From contig CAVTCJ010000002.1 in NCBI GenBank assembly GCA_963733145.1, forward strand, positions 332,046-396,045: DNA of 64,000 nucleotides. Direction: 5' to 3'. Source of the stretch: JAHIKV01 sp963733145 (lineage in GTDB: Bacteria; Planctomycetota; Planctomycetia; Pirellulales; Thermoguttaceae). Numbering within the stretch: the stretch's first letter is position 1; each line of letters starts with the position of its first letter. The notes under the pieces were generated by a model that saw only the letters and a list, made by a program, of their open reading frames with translations, had not been told where the DNA came from and did not search any database. Positions 45,077 through 54,273 of the stretch are shown here, piece by piece. A program made the translations under genes and the position numbers.

Positions 45077-45865
45077 CTAAATACCAGGAGGATGTCTTTC
45101 AAGCCAAGAAACGCACTCCGCTACTACGCGCGCATCCAATGCGGCGATGGCGGCTTCGCCATAAAGACCATCGTAGGAAACTTCTTTAGATCGCTCCAGG
45201 AGATCGTCGTAGCCATAGAATGATCCGATGAGTTGGTGAATATCACAATAATCGCCAACGTACCACGCATCCCTATCATTAAGATTGCAGCCGTAGTATA
45301 CTCGAACCAATTCTTCCAGCCCCTTTCGAGGCGGCATAATCTTGGTGGCAATCTGGTGAATGTAATGCCTTGCTATACTCCAGCAACATTCGTCTTTCGA
45401 TTCGGGAATGTCGATGTGAAGCTCAGTTAAAGCTTTGTCAAACACGGGTCCGATTTCAGCAATGCTCTCCTCAAGAAAAATAGCGGCGTCAGCAATCGCT
45501 GGAGAGTATATTCCCGCAGTCAAAGCCACATTCGCAGCTTGTCTCAGTTCATCGGAAGTGGCCAATCCCATACGATGACGTATTCCGTGAAAAGCAAGCT
45601 GAGACAGTACGTTAGGTTCTTCGTTCTCGGCAATCTGACGATCAATTTCCCCGCGGTGGGTGTGCTCATAGGACCACGCATTTTCAAGGTCTTTCGCTTG
45701 CAGCGATGGGTAGCTTTTCAAAATGTCGGCTTCACTCATCCCCAAACGTCTTGATTGCACCAACACCCAAACCGGGATTCGGGTGCGAATAATGCAAGGA
45801 TCGCCACCGCAGACGTGTGGATCACTTTCGATGCCCGGAGCAATGTTGCCTTGCAGGTGGACCAT
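45077..45865 (-). CDS. DUF433-domain protein with large C-terminal extension
   Basis: An intact 262-residue protein. Residues 1-75 form a DUF433 domain (IESDPHVCGGDPCIIRTRIPVWVLVQSRRLGMSEADILKSYPSLQAKDLENAWSYEHTH), normally a free-standing antitoxin-like DNA-binding module of ~75 residues. The remaining ~185 residues are helical, rich in charged residues (VLSQLAFHGIRHRMGLATSDELRQAANVAL, RKGLEELVRVYYGCNLNDRDAWYVGDYCDIHQLIGSFYGYDDLL), with no domain I recognise. A small same-strand gene lies 32 nt upstream and carA beyond it. Function unknown; this fusion is atypical of the family. Confidence 0.7.
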   Translation of the reverse strand: MVHLQGNIAPGIESDPHVCGGDPCIIRTRIPVWVLVQSRRLGMSEADILKSYPSLQAKDLENAWSYEHTHRGEIDRQIAENEEPNVLSQLAFHGIRHRMGLATSDELRQAANVALTAGIYSPAIADAAIFLEESIAEIGPVFDKALTELHIDIPESKDECCWSIARHYIHQIATKIMPPRKGLEELVRVYYGCNLNDRDAWYVGDYCDIHQLIGSFYGYDDLLERSKEVSYDGLYGEAAIAALDARVVAECVSWLERHPPGI

Positions 45866-45896
45866 TGGACCGCTTCTTTCAAGGTTTCCCGGCGAA

Positions 45897-46097
45897 TCAA
45901 TTTCCGTCGGCTTTCGCTTGGTTCAGCACTTCATCGACGCTCAACTTGCCAAACCGTTCTTCCCGCCATTGCTGGTAGTCGAATGGCCGACGGCTGATCA
46001 TGGACAAAAATTGCAGCGTTTCAACCGGGCCCAATTGGCTTTCCAGCAATGTCAACCCTTTATCCAATAACACTTCGTTTGTCTGTGGATCAGGCAT
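45897..46097 (-). CDS. Small hypothetical protein, possible TA partner
   Basis: A 66-residue ORF (MPDPQTNEVLLDKGLTLLESQLGPVETLQFLSMISRRPFDYQQWREERFGKLSVDEVLNQAKADGN). The pattern LGPVE...RRPFDYxxWR is seen in short proteins encoded with toxin-antitoxin type genes. ATG 46097 is chosen over TTG 46103. It sits between carA and the DUF433 fusion, so the two small genes may act together; this is inference from position. Confidence 0.5.
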   Translation of the reverse strand: MPDPQTNEVLLDKGLTLLESQLGPVETLQFLSMISRRPFDYQQWREERFGKLSVDEVLNQAKADGN

Positions 46098-46106
46098 GGC
46101 CAACTC

Positions 46107-47333
46107 TCAGGGCAGCATGTCCCGGAACTCCGCGAACAAATAGCCGCTATCGTGCGGGCCGGCGCTGGCCTCGGGATGATATTGAACACTGAAGGCCGGG
46201 TGCTCGCGATGCCGGAGGCCCTCGATCGTGCCGTCGTTAAGATTCAGATGGGTCGTCTCCAACTCGTCGGGCAGCGAATCGGCCGCCACCGCGAAACCAT
46301 GGTTTTGGGTGGTGATCTCCACCCGGCCGGTGCGGTGGTTCATCACCGGCTGGTTCGCCCCGCGGTGGCCGAACTTCATCTTGAAGGTCTTCCCACCGCA
46401 GGCCAGCGCGAGGAGTTGGTGGCCCAGGCAGATGCCGAAGATCGGCCGGCGGCCGAGCAGGTCGCGGATCGTCCGCTGGGCGTAATCGAGCGGCTCCGGG
46501 TCGCCGGGTCCGTTCGAGAGGAACACGCCGTCCGGCTCCAGGGCCAGGACCTCGTCGGCCGTGGCCGTGCCGGGCAGAATCGTCACCCGGCAGCCCATGC
46601 TGAACAGGTGCCGGGCGATGTTCAATTTCATGCCGTAGTCCAAGGCCACGACGTGCGGCCGGACCGCCTCTCGTAGGGTGGGACAAGCGGAGCACGGTCC
46701 CACCACGTTCGTTTCGCCATCTGGTGGGACTGCGCTTCGCTTGTCCCACCCTACGTTCTTGTCCCACCCTACGTCGGCCAGCGCATTCGCTTCCGGCAAC
46801 TTCGCCCAGGGGCTGAGCGGGCTGGTCCACTCGACCGGCTGATCGGGCAGCACCTCGCGGACCAGGTCGCGGCCGATCAGGCCCGGGCTGGCCTTGGCCC
46901 GGGCGACCAGCCGGTCGTCGTCCAGATCGTTGGTCGAGAGGACGCCCTTCATGGCCCCTTCGGTGCGCAGCAGCCGGACCAGCCGACGGGTGTCGATGCC
47001 TTCGATGCCGACGATGCCCCACTGTTTCAGGTATCCGTCCAGATCGCCGTCGGCGCGGAAATTGCTCACCCGTCGGCTCCGCTCGCGGACGATGAACCCG
47101 GCCAGATGCGGCCGGCGGCTCTCGACGTCCTCGGCGTTCACGCCGTAGTTGCCGATCTGCGGATAGGTCATCGCCACGATCTGGCCGCGATAGGAGGGAT
47201 CGGTCAGGATTTCCTGGTATCCGGTCATGGAGGTGTTGAAACAGACCTCGCCGTCGACTTCTCCGTCGGCGCCGAAGGCCGATCCGGCAAAAACGGTTCC
47301 GTCTTCCAGGGCGAGTTTAGCGGGTCGGGGCAT
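46107..47333 (-). CDS. carA: Carbamoyl-phosphate synthase small subunit with repeat-encoded insert
   Basis: An intact 408-residue glutaminase subunit that supplies ammonia to CarB for arginine and pyrimidine synthesis. The N-terminal domain has LEDGTVFAGSAFGADGEVDGEVCFNTSMTGYQEILTDPSY; the class I glutamine amidotransferase domain has FLSNGPGDPEPL, the nucleophile motif GICLGHQLLALA, and QYHPEASAGPHDS with the His-Glu dyad. Residues about 188-221 (VGWDKNVGWDKRSAVPPDGETNVVGPCSACPTL) have no family counterpart and correspond exactly to a family A palindrome in the linker between the two domains. carB is not in the window. Confidence 0.93.
   Translation of the reverse strand: MPRPAKLALEDGTVFAGSAFGADGEVDGEVCFNTSMTGYQEILTDPSYRGQIVAMTYPQIGNYGVNAEDVESRRPHLAGFIVRERSRRVSNFRADGDLDGYLKQWGIVGIEGIDTRRLVRLLRTEGAMKGVLSTNDLDDDRLVARAKASPGLIGRDLVREVLPDQPVEWTSPLSPWAKLPEANALADVGWDKNVGWDKRSAVPPDGETNVVGPCSACPTLREAVRPHVVALDYGMKLNIARHLFSMGCRVTILPGTATADEVLALEPDGVFLSNGPGDPEPLDYAQRTIRDLLGRRPIFGICLGHQLLALACGGKTFKMKFGHRGANQPVMNHRTGRVEITTQNHGFAVAADSLPDELETTHLNLNDGTIEGLRHREHPAFSVQYHPEASAGPHDSGYLFAEFRDMLP
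46672..46773. repeat. Family A palindromes inside carA
   Basis: CGTAGGGTGGGACAAGCGGA, GCGCTTCGCTTGTCCCACCC TACG, then a second TTGTCCCACCCTACG half-copy. The length is compatible with the frame, inserting ~34 residues into the CarA linker. Confidence 0.88.
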
Positions 47334-47457
47334 GGTTTTTTCGTTCCTTGACGCGGGGGCCTAAAGTCCGAACGCTCGACGGCCCGATAGACTACTTAAC
47401 GGCTGCGGGTCTCCGGCTCGACAATCATCCCAGATTGCGAAATCCGGGCAGCCATAA

Positions 47458-47500
47458 GTGAGGGTCTTGTACCGGCGAGCAAGCACCCTCATTTTTTTAT
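47458..47500 (+). terminator. Hairpin followed by seven T on the plus strand
   Basis: TGAGGGTCTTG, a short loop, then CAAGCACCCTCA followed directly by TTTTTTT. It has the form of an intrinsic terminator on the plus strand, but the flanking genes (carA upstream and the oxidoreductase) are both on the minus strand. Its transcript is therefore unclear. Confidence 0.35.
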
Positions 47501-47582
47501 GCGCGGGTGGCGAGCCGCATCGGTCTCCCATTCTACCGCAATTGCCCCCGGCCGACCAGTTGGCGGCGTTCCATGAATACGT

Positions 47583-48935
47583 TTACAGATATTCCTCCGG
47601 GAACTTCCACGGCGAGCGGTACTCCGGCTTGCTCAGCCGGGCGGCCTCCTCGTCGCCGACGATCTTCTCGGCCTCGCGGTCGAAACGGATCGAGCGGCCC
47701 AGGGCCGTAGCGAAGGTTGGCCAGCACGATCGGCACGTCGAGCTTGTAGTGGTAAGTCGGTTGCAACTCGGCTGCCGGCGGCTTTTGATCGAGTCGAGCC
47801 ATTCCCGCTCGTGGCCCGGCGAAGGCGGGATCGCACTTCTCCGGCGGCTTGTCGTCGGCCAACAGCTTGCCCTCGGGCACGACCTGATGCTTGCCGTAGT
47901 CGCTGAACAGCGTGCCGTTCAGCCCGTGGAAGTAGATGCCCAGCCGCCGGGCCGGCTCGCCGCGGCCGAAGTCGAAAGCCGAAACTGTTCGTCAGCGAAG
48001 TCATCCAGGTCATCGTGAAGCCGGGGTACTGCCAGAGGACTTCCTGCACGTCGTAGGCGTCGCCCGCGTCGCTTGATCGTGTACCGCCCGCCGAGCTGCT
48101 CGAAGTGACCGTCGGATAGCCGAGTTCCAGGGCCCAGACGGGCAGGTCGATGATGTGCGGGGCCATGCCGGGCGTCCAGCCGCCGCTGAAGTCCATGAAC
48201 GAGCAGTGCGTGTAGGCGCCCGCTCGACGATCAGCGGATTGAATGGCCGCATCGGATCCGGTCCGACCCACAAGTCCCAGTCGATGCCCTTCGGCGGCTC
48301 GGCGTCGGGCGTGTTGCCGATGCCCGTCGGGGCCCTGGTTCATGACGTTGAACGTGCGGACGACGCTGATCTGGCCCAGCTTGCCCGAGCGAATCCACTC
48401 GACCACGCGGCGGTAGTTCTCGCCGGCGTGGATTTGCGTGCCGATCTGGCTAATGCGATTGTGCTTCTTCACCGCGTTCCGCACGGCCAGGCTCTCGTCC
48501 AGGTAGAGGGTCATCGGCTTCTGTAGATAGATGTCCTTGCCCGCCTCGGCCGCGTCGACCGCCATGCAGGCAGTGCCAGTGGGGCGGCGTGGCGATGATC
48601 ACGCCGTCGATGTCCTTTCGGGCCAGCAGTTCGCGGTAGTCGTGATGCGGCTTGGCCGTCGCTTTGTGCTTGGCGATCACTGCGTCGAGGCGGGTTTTCC
48701 ACACGTCGCAGGCGGCGGCCACGACGACGTCCGTCTCCACGGCGCAGTTGCGCAGGTTCGCGCGGCCCATGCCGCCGCAGCCGATCAGGCCGACATTGAT
48801 CCGCTCGCTGGGCGGGACGTGGCCGTCTTTTCCCAACGCACTGGCGGGAATGACCTGCGCGGCGGCGACCCCGGCGGCGCCGACGGCACTGGTTCGCAGA
48901 AATCCACGGCGGGAGACTTCGGAATGGGTTGACAT
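47583..48935 (-). CDS. Gfo/Idh/MocA family oxidoreductase, Tat-exported (multiple frameshifts)
   Basis: Starts with a twin-arginine signal (SRRGFLRTSAVGAAGVAAAQV), followed by INVGLIGCGGMGRANLRNC and GVIIATPPHWHCL. The next frame has VDAAEAGKDIYLQKPMTLYLDESLAVRNAVKKHNRISQIGTQIHAG, then SFMDFSGGWTPGMAPHIIDLPVWALELGYPTV. At least four breaks exist (near 48565, 48330, 48215, 47960, 47705). The C-terminus in the last frame reads RSIRFDREAEKIVGDEEAARLSKPEYRSPWKFPEEYL with a stop at 47583. Family typical of Planctomycetes; sugar substrate unknown. Confidence 0.8.
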
Positions 48936-49114
48936 GGAGATGCTCCTTGGAGGGGTAGGTTTTTCCGCGTCGCCACGATAGATGCCGGGCGGGAGCGGGA
49001 GTGAGCGTCAACGTCGGATTCCATTGTACAACACTTCACTATCACCGCAACCCATGCCGCGTCTCTTGTTGACCTGTGCCGCGGAATATAGAATGGCGGG
49101 TTGGATCCGGGGGC

Positions 49115-49957
49115 ATGCCGAAGTCGGAACTGTTCGCCATGGACATTCAACAACATCCATCCCCGAATTCTCCGGATGAAAAGGCGGCTTCTTTGATCGC
49201 GGAAATCAGAAGCGAATCGCCGCCGGCAAGTTATCTGTATCTTTCCGGGCACGTGCGCGCCCAACGGGTCATCATTTGCCTCTGGCTGTCGATTGCCATG
49301 GCGACCCTCGTCATGGTGAATGCGATCGTCGTGGTCCACGTAGCGCAACAAGTCGCCAACGGCGTTGAGTTTTCAGATCGCGAAACAGCCATGATGGATT
49401 GGATACCGGATGCACTCAACCTGTTGTCGATTGCCGTCAGATTGACGGCGATAATCACTTTTTTGATGTGGATCCATCGAGCGCATGGCAATCTTCCGTC
49501 GCTGGGCGCGGTAAATCTTGAATTTACGCCGGGCTGGGCCGTGGGCTACTTCTTCATCCCGGTCTTGAACCTCATCTGGCCTTACCTGATCGTGAGCGAA
49601 ATCTGGAGGGGAAGCGACCCGGCTAAATACAACTCCATTTCCGGCCGCTACCTGCGTTCATCTTCCTGGCTCGTCGCACGCTGGTGGGGATTGTTCCTCC
49701 TAATGACCTTTCTGAACTATGCACACAGGGTAATATATTACGTGCCGGGAGTTCCCGACGTCTTCATCAAGGCCAATTATCTTTCCGGAATCGGATGCCT
49801 GGTCACCGCGATTTCCGCCGCCGTGGCCATCAAGCTCGTTCGCACCATTGACGAAAACCAAGAAGCGCGCCATGCTCTGACGTTGCGGAATCCCGTCGAG
49901 GTCGGCACATCAATTCCAACCGGGGCCAACTTCTTCAACCTCAACCTAGAATCATAA
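49115..49957 (+). CDS. DUF4328 domain membrane protein
   Basis: An intact 280-residue protein with about six membrane segments. After a polar N-terminus come VIICLWLSIAMATLVMVNAIVVVHV, ALNLLSIAVRLTAIITFLMWIHRAHGNLPSLG, the conserved LEFTPGWAVGYFFIPVLNLIWPYLIVSEIWRGSDP, and two more helices. This is the DUF4328 pattern, of unknown function, found in membrane proteins of many bacteria. ATG 49115 is chosen; ATG 49139 is possible. Divergent from the upstream oxidoreductase. Confidence 0.78.
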   Translation: MPKSELFAMDIQQHPSPNSPDEKAASLIAEIRSESPPASYLYLSGHVRAQRVIICLWLSIAMATLVMVNAIVVVHVAQQVANGVEFSDRETAMMDWIPDALNLLSIAVRLTAIITFLMWIHRAHGNLPSLGAVNLEFTPGWAVGYFFIPVLNLIWPYLIVSEIWRGSDPAKYNSISGRYLRSSSWLVARWWGLFLLMTFLNYAHRVIYYVPGVPDVFIKANYLSGIGCLVTAISAAVAIKLVRTIDENQEARHALTLRNPVEVGTSIPTGANFFNLNLES

Positions 49958-50011
49958 AATGTTGATTCAATAACGCCTAAGTTATCGCGTCAGAATAAGT
50001 TGATTACTTTT

Positions 50012-50068
50012 TGTGGTGCAGGCGTCTCGCCTGCCGCCGAGAAATGCAGGCGAGACGCCTGCACCACA
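50012..50068. repeat. Family G palindrome
   Basis: GTGGTGCAGGCGTCTCGCCT GCCG paired with GCAGGCGAGACGCCTGCACC AC, 60 nt upstream of an oxidoreductase gene. A second copy forms the 3' end of the ECF sigma gene (57724-57780). Confidence 0.85.
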
Positions 50069-50127
50069 ATGAATTATCAACCAATTTATTGTGACGTAGT
50101 TCCTAATAATCCTCGGAGCAGCGACAT

Positions 50128-51182
50128 GAACAATGGAAAACTGGGAGTGGCCATCCACGGGGCGGGCAACGTCGCCCGGGCCCATGCCGCCAGTTGGCGG
50201 AAAAATCCGCACGCGGAAATCGTCGCGGTCAGCAGCCGCCGCCGGGAAACCGCCCAACGCCTGATCGACGAACTGGGCCTGAACTGCGCCGCGGGCGACG
50301 ATTTCGACGCCCTGCTGGCCGATCCCCGCGTCGACGTCGTCAACCTCAGCGGGCCGAACCACGTCCACGCCGCCCAGGGCATCGCCGCCGCCCGGGCCGG
50401 AAAACACCTGCTGGTCGAGAAGCCGATGGCCATTACGATGGACGAAAACCGGGCCCTGCGCGAGGCGGTGGCCAGCAGGCCGGCGTCCGCAGCATCGTCA
50501 GCTTCGTGCTCCGCTGGAATCCGCTGTTCGTGAACGTCAAGTCGCTGCTGGCCGCCGGCGCGATCGGCGAGATGTTCTACGCCGAGGTGGACTACTGGCA
50601 CGGCATCGGACCGTGGTATCACGGCCAATCCTGGGCCGTGCCCGGCAAGACCGGCGGCAGCGCCATGCTCCTGGCCGGCTGCCACGCGCGTGGACGCCCT
50701 GCGGTGGTTCGTCGGCGACGAGGCGGTCGAGGTCACCGCCGTCTCGAACAACAAGTTCGGCTTCTTCGAGTACGACGCCAACGTGGTGGCGGTGATCAAG
50801 TTCCGCGGCGGCATCATCGGCAAGACCTCCGTGCTGTTCGATTGCCGCATGCCGTACACCTTCAACATCGACCTGGTCGGGCACCGAAGGGACGCTGCGC
50901 GACAACCGGATGTGGTCGAAGAAACTGCTGCCCGGCCAGACCGGCTGGGCGACGATGCCCACGGTCATGCCCGACTCGGCCGACGTCCATCATCATCCCT
51001 TCGACGCCGAGATCAACGAGCTGGTCGATTGCATCCGCGAGGGCCGCGAGTCGCACTGCAACGTGGCCGACGCCTACAAGACGCACGAGCTGTGCCTGGC
51101 CATCGACCGTTCGATAGCCGAAGGCGGCCGGCCCGTGCGTCTGCCGCCGGTGACGTGCGCCGCCTCGATAGTCACGACGTAG
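50128..51182 (+). CDS. Gfo/Idh/MocA family oxidoreductase, cytosolic (three frameshifts)
   Basis: No signal peptide is present, unlike the two homologues at 36.7 and 47.6 kb. Frame 1: KLGVAIHGAGNVARAHAASWRKNPHAEIVAVSS and GKHLLVEKPMAITMDENRAL (EKP motif). Frame 2 near 50480: VRSIVSFVLRWNPLFVNVKSLLAAGAIGEMFYAEVDYWHGIGP. Frame 3 near 50690: VDALRWFVGDEAVEVTAVSNN and FDCRMPYTFNIDL. Frame 4 near 50890: GTLRDNRMWSKKLLPGQTGW and EINELVDCIREGRESHCNVADAYKTHELCLAIDRSI to the stop at 51182. Probably an NAD(P)-dependent sugar dehydrogenase. Confidence 0.82.
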
Positions 51183-51268
51183 TGAGCGGGCGCTGCCCCG
51201 TCGCCCGGTGTGAAACTCATCAGCCGATACCTGCCGTCCGCGCCGACCGAAGGCCGGCCGTACTGCTT

Positions 51269-53008
51269 TCATTTGAGACCAGGTTCGAGCCGCATTTCGC
51301 CCTCTCCGGAAAGAGTGCCGACCGCTTGCCAGCGGGAACCGACCTGTTTGCAGCGGGACGCGGTCAGGCCCGATCCAGTGACCGCCGGTTTGTCGGCCTC
51401 CGGCCAGTCCAGCACGACCTCCGTCGGCAGCGGCGGAGTGGTGTGAACCTTGAGCGTTTTTCCCTTGGCGTCGGCCTGATAGTGGAGTTCCAGGCGAGTG
51501 CCGTTGGGAAGGCGGATTTCCAGCCGCGCTCGGGGCCAATCGCGGGGGAACTGCGGGGCCAGACACAGCGACCGGAAACCCGGCTCCGGCGACGAGATGC
51601 CGAACAAGCCGTGCAGCAGCACGTCGAGGAAGCCGGCCGACGTTTCGCAGTACCAGGGCGATCCGCCCGGTTTGGTCTGGCCGGCATACTTCTCCCAGGT
51701 CCAATACTCGTAGAACGATCCCGCCTTGCAGGCGGCGGCGCCTTGCCGCCTCAGGTAGTCGAAGCCCTGGTCCGGCCGGCCACTGCGGTAACAGGCCAGC
51801 GCCACCGAGGGCATAATCCCCCGTCCCCAACCACAGCCGCCGTTGCAGTAGACCCCCGGCGGGTGCTGAGGTTTGTCCTCCAGCCGCACCGGCGGGATAT
51901 GGTACGGCCCGGGAACCACGAACTGCTGCTTCGCCATCCAATCCAGAATCGCCGTGGTTTGTTTGTCGTCGGTCAGCCCAAATAGAATGGCATAGCCATT
52001 GGTGTAAGTGGTGGTCACGTATTCCAGGCGCGGTTTCTTGCCGACTCGTTCCACGCCGAACATATACCGGCCTTCGGGGCGCCAGAAGTATTTGTTCAAC
52101 CCTTCCTTGACTTTTGTCGCCCAGCCTTCCGCCCAAGCGGCGTCCTCGACGCCTCCGAGCTGACGGGCCATATCGGCGAAGGCCCGCAGCGCGCCGTAAA
52201 GCATTACTTGATCCTCGGAACGCTCGGTGGAGTTGATGTCCCGGTCTCCGGCCACTACCAAGTCGGATAGCACACAGGTCGTCTCGATCAAGCCGTTGTG
52301 ATCCAGGTCGTGGTACTGCTCCAGGAATTTGAGGGCCCGGCGGCAGGGACCGTACATTTCGATGAGGAACGGGAGACTTCCCCGCTCGCGCCATTGGTCG
52401 TAGACTTGGAGCACGAAGAGGTGGTCGCGGACGTAGATGCCGTGGCGGACTTTGGCGGGATTCCTGGCCTGCTCGGCCAGGTAATCGGCCAGCGGCTGGG
52501 CGAACTTGCCCTGCCATTTGACCGGTCCACCGGCCGCCTCCCATTGCTTCCGCCAATCGGTCTCCGGAATGTGATACACGCCTCCGGCGATTTCGCCCTC
52601 TGGCGACTGATAGACGGCAAACAGGCGGATCGGCCATTCGGTCGATTCGCGCGGGAACAGAAACGAGGTGACCTGGTTCATCCAGTAGTTGTCATAGGGA
52701 TGAATCCAATAGGGATAATAATGGCCTTCGCCGCATACCGTGGGCACCAGGATGCCGGCCTTCTTTCGGGCTCCTTTCCAGAAGGCCTCGACCGCCAACT
52801 CCGCCCCGTGGTTGATGCTCTCGTCCGGCGTCTCGACAAAGAAACGATACTCGTCGCCGATCTCCTTTGGGGGCAAGTAGGTCCCGCCTGCCGGGCGGGA
52901 CTCGGCGGCCGGGCTTTGCGCGGCGCAGTCCGGGCAATAGCCGGCAAGAGTCAAGTGTACGGCCAACAGCGCCGCAATGGCGGGGAAGGCATGTCGAAGC
53001 CGAAGCAT
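51269..53008 (-). CDS. Secreted six-hairpin glycosidase-like protein
   Basis: An intact 579-residue protein with a signal peptide (MLRLRHAFPAIAALLAVHLT...AGYCPDCAA). The rest is an (alpha/alpha)6-barrel glycoside hydrolase-like domain: PYDNYWMNQVTSFLF, HDLDHNGLIETTCVLSDLVVAGDRDINSTERSEDQVMLYGALRAFADMARQLG, YFWRPEGRYMFG, NGYAILFGLTDD and YWTWEKYAGQTKPGGSPWYCETSAGFLDVLLHGLFGI. The C-terminal beta domain ends LEPGLK. It resembles GH78/GH95-type proteins but family membership is not certain. Convergent with the cytosolic oxidoreductase, forming a possible sugar-degradation pair. Confidence 0.75.
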   Translation of the reverse strand: MLRLRHAFPAIAALLAVHLTLAGYCPDCAAQSPAAESRPAGGTYLPPKEIGDEYRFFVETPDESINHGAELAVEAFWKGARKKAGILVPTVCGEGHYYPYWIHPYDNYWMNQVTSFLFPRESTEWPIRLFAVYQSPEGEIAGGVYHIPETDWRKQWEAAGGPVKWQGKFAQPLADYLAEQARNPAKVRHGIYVRDHLFVLQVYDQWRERGSLPFLIEMYGPCRRALKFLEQYHDLDHNGLIETTCVLSDLVVAGDRDINSTERSEDQVMLYGALRAFADMARQLGGVEDAAWAEGWATKVKEGLNKYFWRPEGRYMFGVERVGKKPRLEYVTTTYTNGYAILFGLTDDKQTTAILDWMAKQQFVVPGPYHIPPVRLEDKPQHPPGVYCNGGCGWGRGIMPSVALACYRSGRPDQGFDYLRRQGAAACKAGSFYEYWTWEKYAGQTKPGGSPWYCETSAGFLDVLLHGLFGISSPEPGFRSLCLAPQFPRDWPRARLEIRLPNGTRLELHYQADAKGKTLKVHTTPPLPTEVVLDWPEADKPAVTGSGLTASRCKQVGSRWQAVGTLSGEGEMRLEPGLK

Positions 53009-53049
53009 GTTGCAGTCTCCATCTCTGTAAATAGTATCTATCGCGGAAT

Positions 53050-53135
53050 GTAGGGTGGGACAAGCGTGGCACGAGGTCCCGACCAGTAACGGCGAAAAAC
53101 ATGGTGCGGACTGCGCCGCGCTTGTCCCACCCTAC
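53050..53135. repeat. Family A palindrome
   Basis: GTAGGGTGGGACAAGCGTGG paired with GCCGCGCTTGTCCCACCCTA C, just upstream of the glycosidase-like gene. Confidence 0.85.
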
Positions 53136-53151
53136 TTTCCGCAGCAGCAAT

Positions 53152-54168
53152 TCAATAGGCGTTGCCCGAGATCACCTCGCCCCCGTCGATGGTTGAGAGG
53201 GCCCAATAGATCGGCATGTCAATGTTATCGCCGATGAATCCCACGTGGCCGTCGGCGAAGAGGAAATGCGCTCCGCTGCTGTGGAAGCTGCCGAAAGGAT
53301 ATTCGTTTTCCCGGTTGGAGGCCAGGGGGATGGAGCTATTAACGGGATTCATGGTCGTGCGGAAGGTGCGTCCGATCGAATAATTGCCCTCCTTTGGCAG
53401 ACAGTTGGGGCCATTGCACTCATCGCCGCCCCACCAGGAGTCGGGCCCGCCCTCATTGCCGTAACCGGGACAAAACTGCCCTGTGGTTGTAAACGCGGTG
53501 CAATACTTGCTGGGGTGGACGCTCTCGCCGACGGCAAAGGTGAAGGCGGAGCCGTCGTGAATGTCCCGAATGCCGCGGCAGCGGTTTTCGGCGAACAGTC
53601 CGTCGTCGTAAGAGGCGCCGTTGGAGCCGATTACCACCGTCGGATTTTTCCCGCCCGCGCAGCCGTAATAATCCCGCATGCTTGCGTACTCCTGCACGCG
53701 AATATCGCTGGGACATTGAAAGAACGGGAGGCGAACCTTGGCCATCGGATTATAACCGGAGGCGTCCGGGTTCGCTTTTATCCAGGTGTTCCAACCGTGG
53801 CCGGCGTCGTAGTCGTAGGTGCTCTCCAGGCCCGTCTGCTCGATATAGGCCAACATCACCACGAAGGCCGCTACGCCGCGGCAGTTGGTCCCCGGCGGTG
53901 AGGGGTTCAAGCATTGCCTGGTAATACTCACCGCGTCGGCGGGCGGAAAATTGTTGAAGGCCGAGTGGTAATTGTGCAACGCCAGCCCGATCTGTTTCAG
54001 GTTGTTCTGGCACTGCAGACGCCGCGCCGCTTCGCGGGCGGCCTGCACCGCCGGCAGCAGCAGCGCAATCAGAATGCCGATGATCGTAATGACCACCAAG
54101 AGTTCCACCAAGGTAAATGCCGCGGATTTCCGGTTTCTGGTTCTCGGCTTCCAATCGCAACGGGTCAT
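53152..54168 (-). CDS. DUF1559 prepilin-type protein
   Basis: An intact 338-residue protein of the large planctomycetal DUF1559 family. It has a type IV prepilin leader (KSAAFTLVELLVVITIIGILIALLLPAVQAAREAARR) with Phe-Thr-Leu-Val-Glu after the basic stretch, then QCQNNLKQIGLALHNYHSAFNNFPPAD. The C-terminus carries the family H-x9-DG motif (HFLFADGHVGFIGDNID). The mature part is thought to be a beta-sandwich pseudopilin-like protein, secreted or surface-assembled; function unknown. Two family members often occur near FecR and ECF genes. Confidence 0.93.
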   Translation of the reverse strand: MTRCDWKPRTRNRKSAAFTLVELLVVITIIGILIALLLPAVQAAREAARRLQCQNNLKQIGLALHNYHSAFNNFPPADAVSITRQCLNPSPPGTNCRGVAAFVVMLAYIEQTGLESTYDYDAGHGWNTWIKANPDASGYNPMAKVRLPFFQCPSDIRVQEYASMRDYYGCAGGKNPTVVIGSNGASYDDGLFAENRCRGIRDIHDGSAFTFAVGESVHPSKYCTAFTTTGQFCPGYGNEGGPDSWWGGDECNGPNCLPKEGNYSIGRTFRTTMNPVNSSIPLASNRENEYPFGSFHSSGAHFLFADGHVGFIGDNIDMPIYWALSTIDGGEVISGNAY

Positions 54169-54273
54169 CGCTGTTCTCCTGCGGAGTTGAAGGAGGGGTG
54201 AAATGGCCGCAAACGGCTCGCTTCCGGATCCACACGGCGCGAGGTATAATCAAGAGCGAAGGAGATAGCGGCC

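Noticed and set aside
50862..52637. 591-codon open frame overlapping the glycosidase-like gene in another frame
   Set aside because: Arg/Gly/Ala-rich shadow; the 579-residue frame has a signal peptide and conserved barrel segments.
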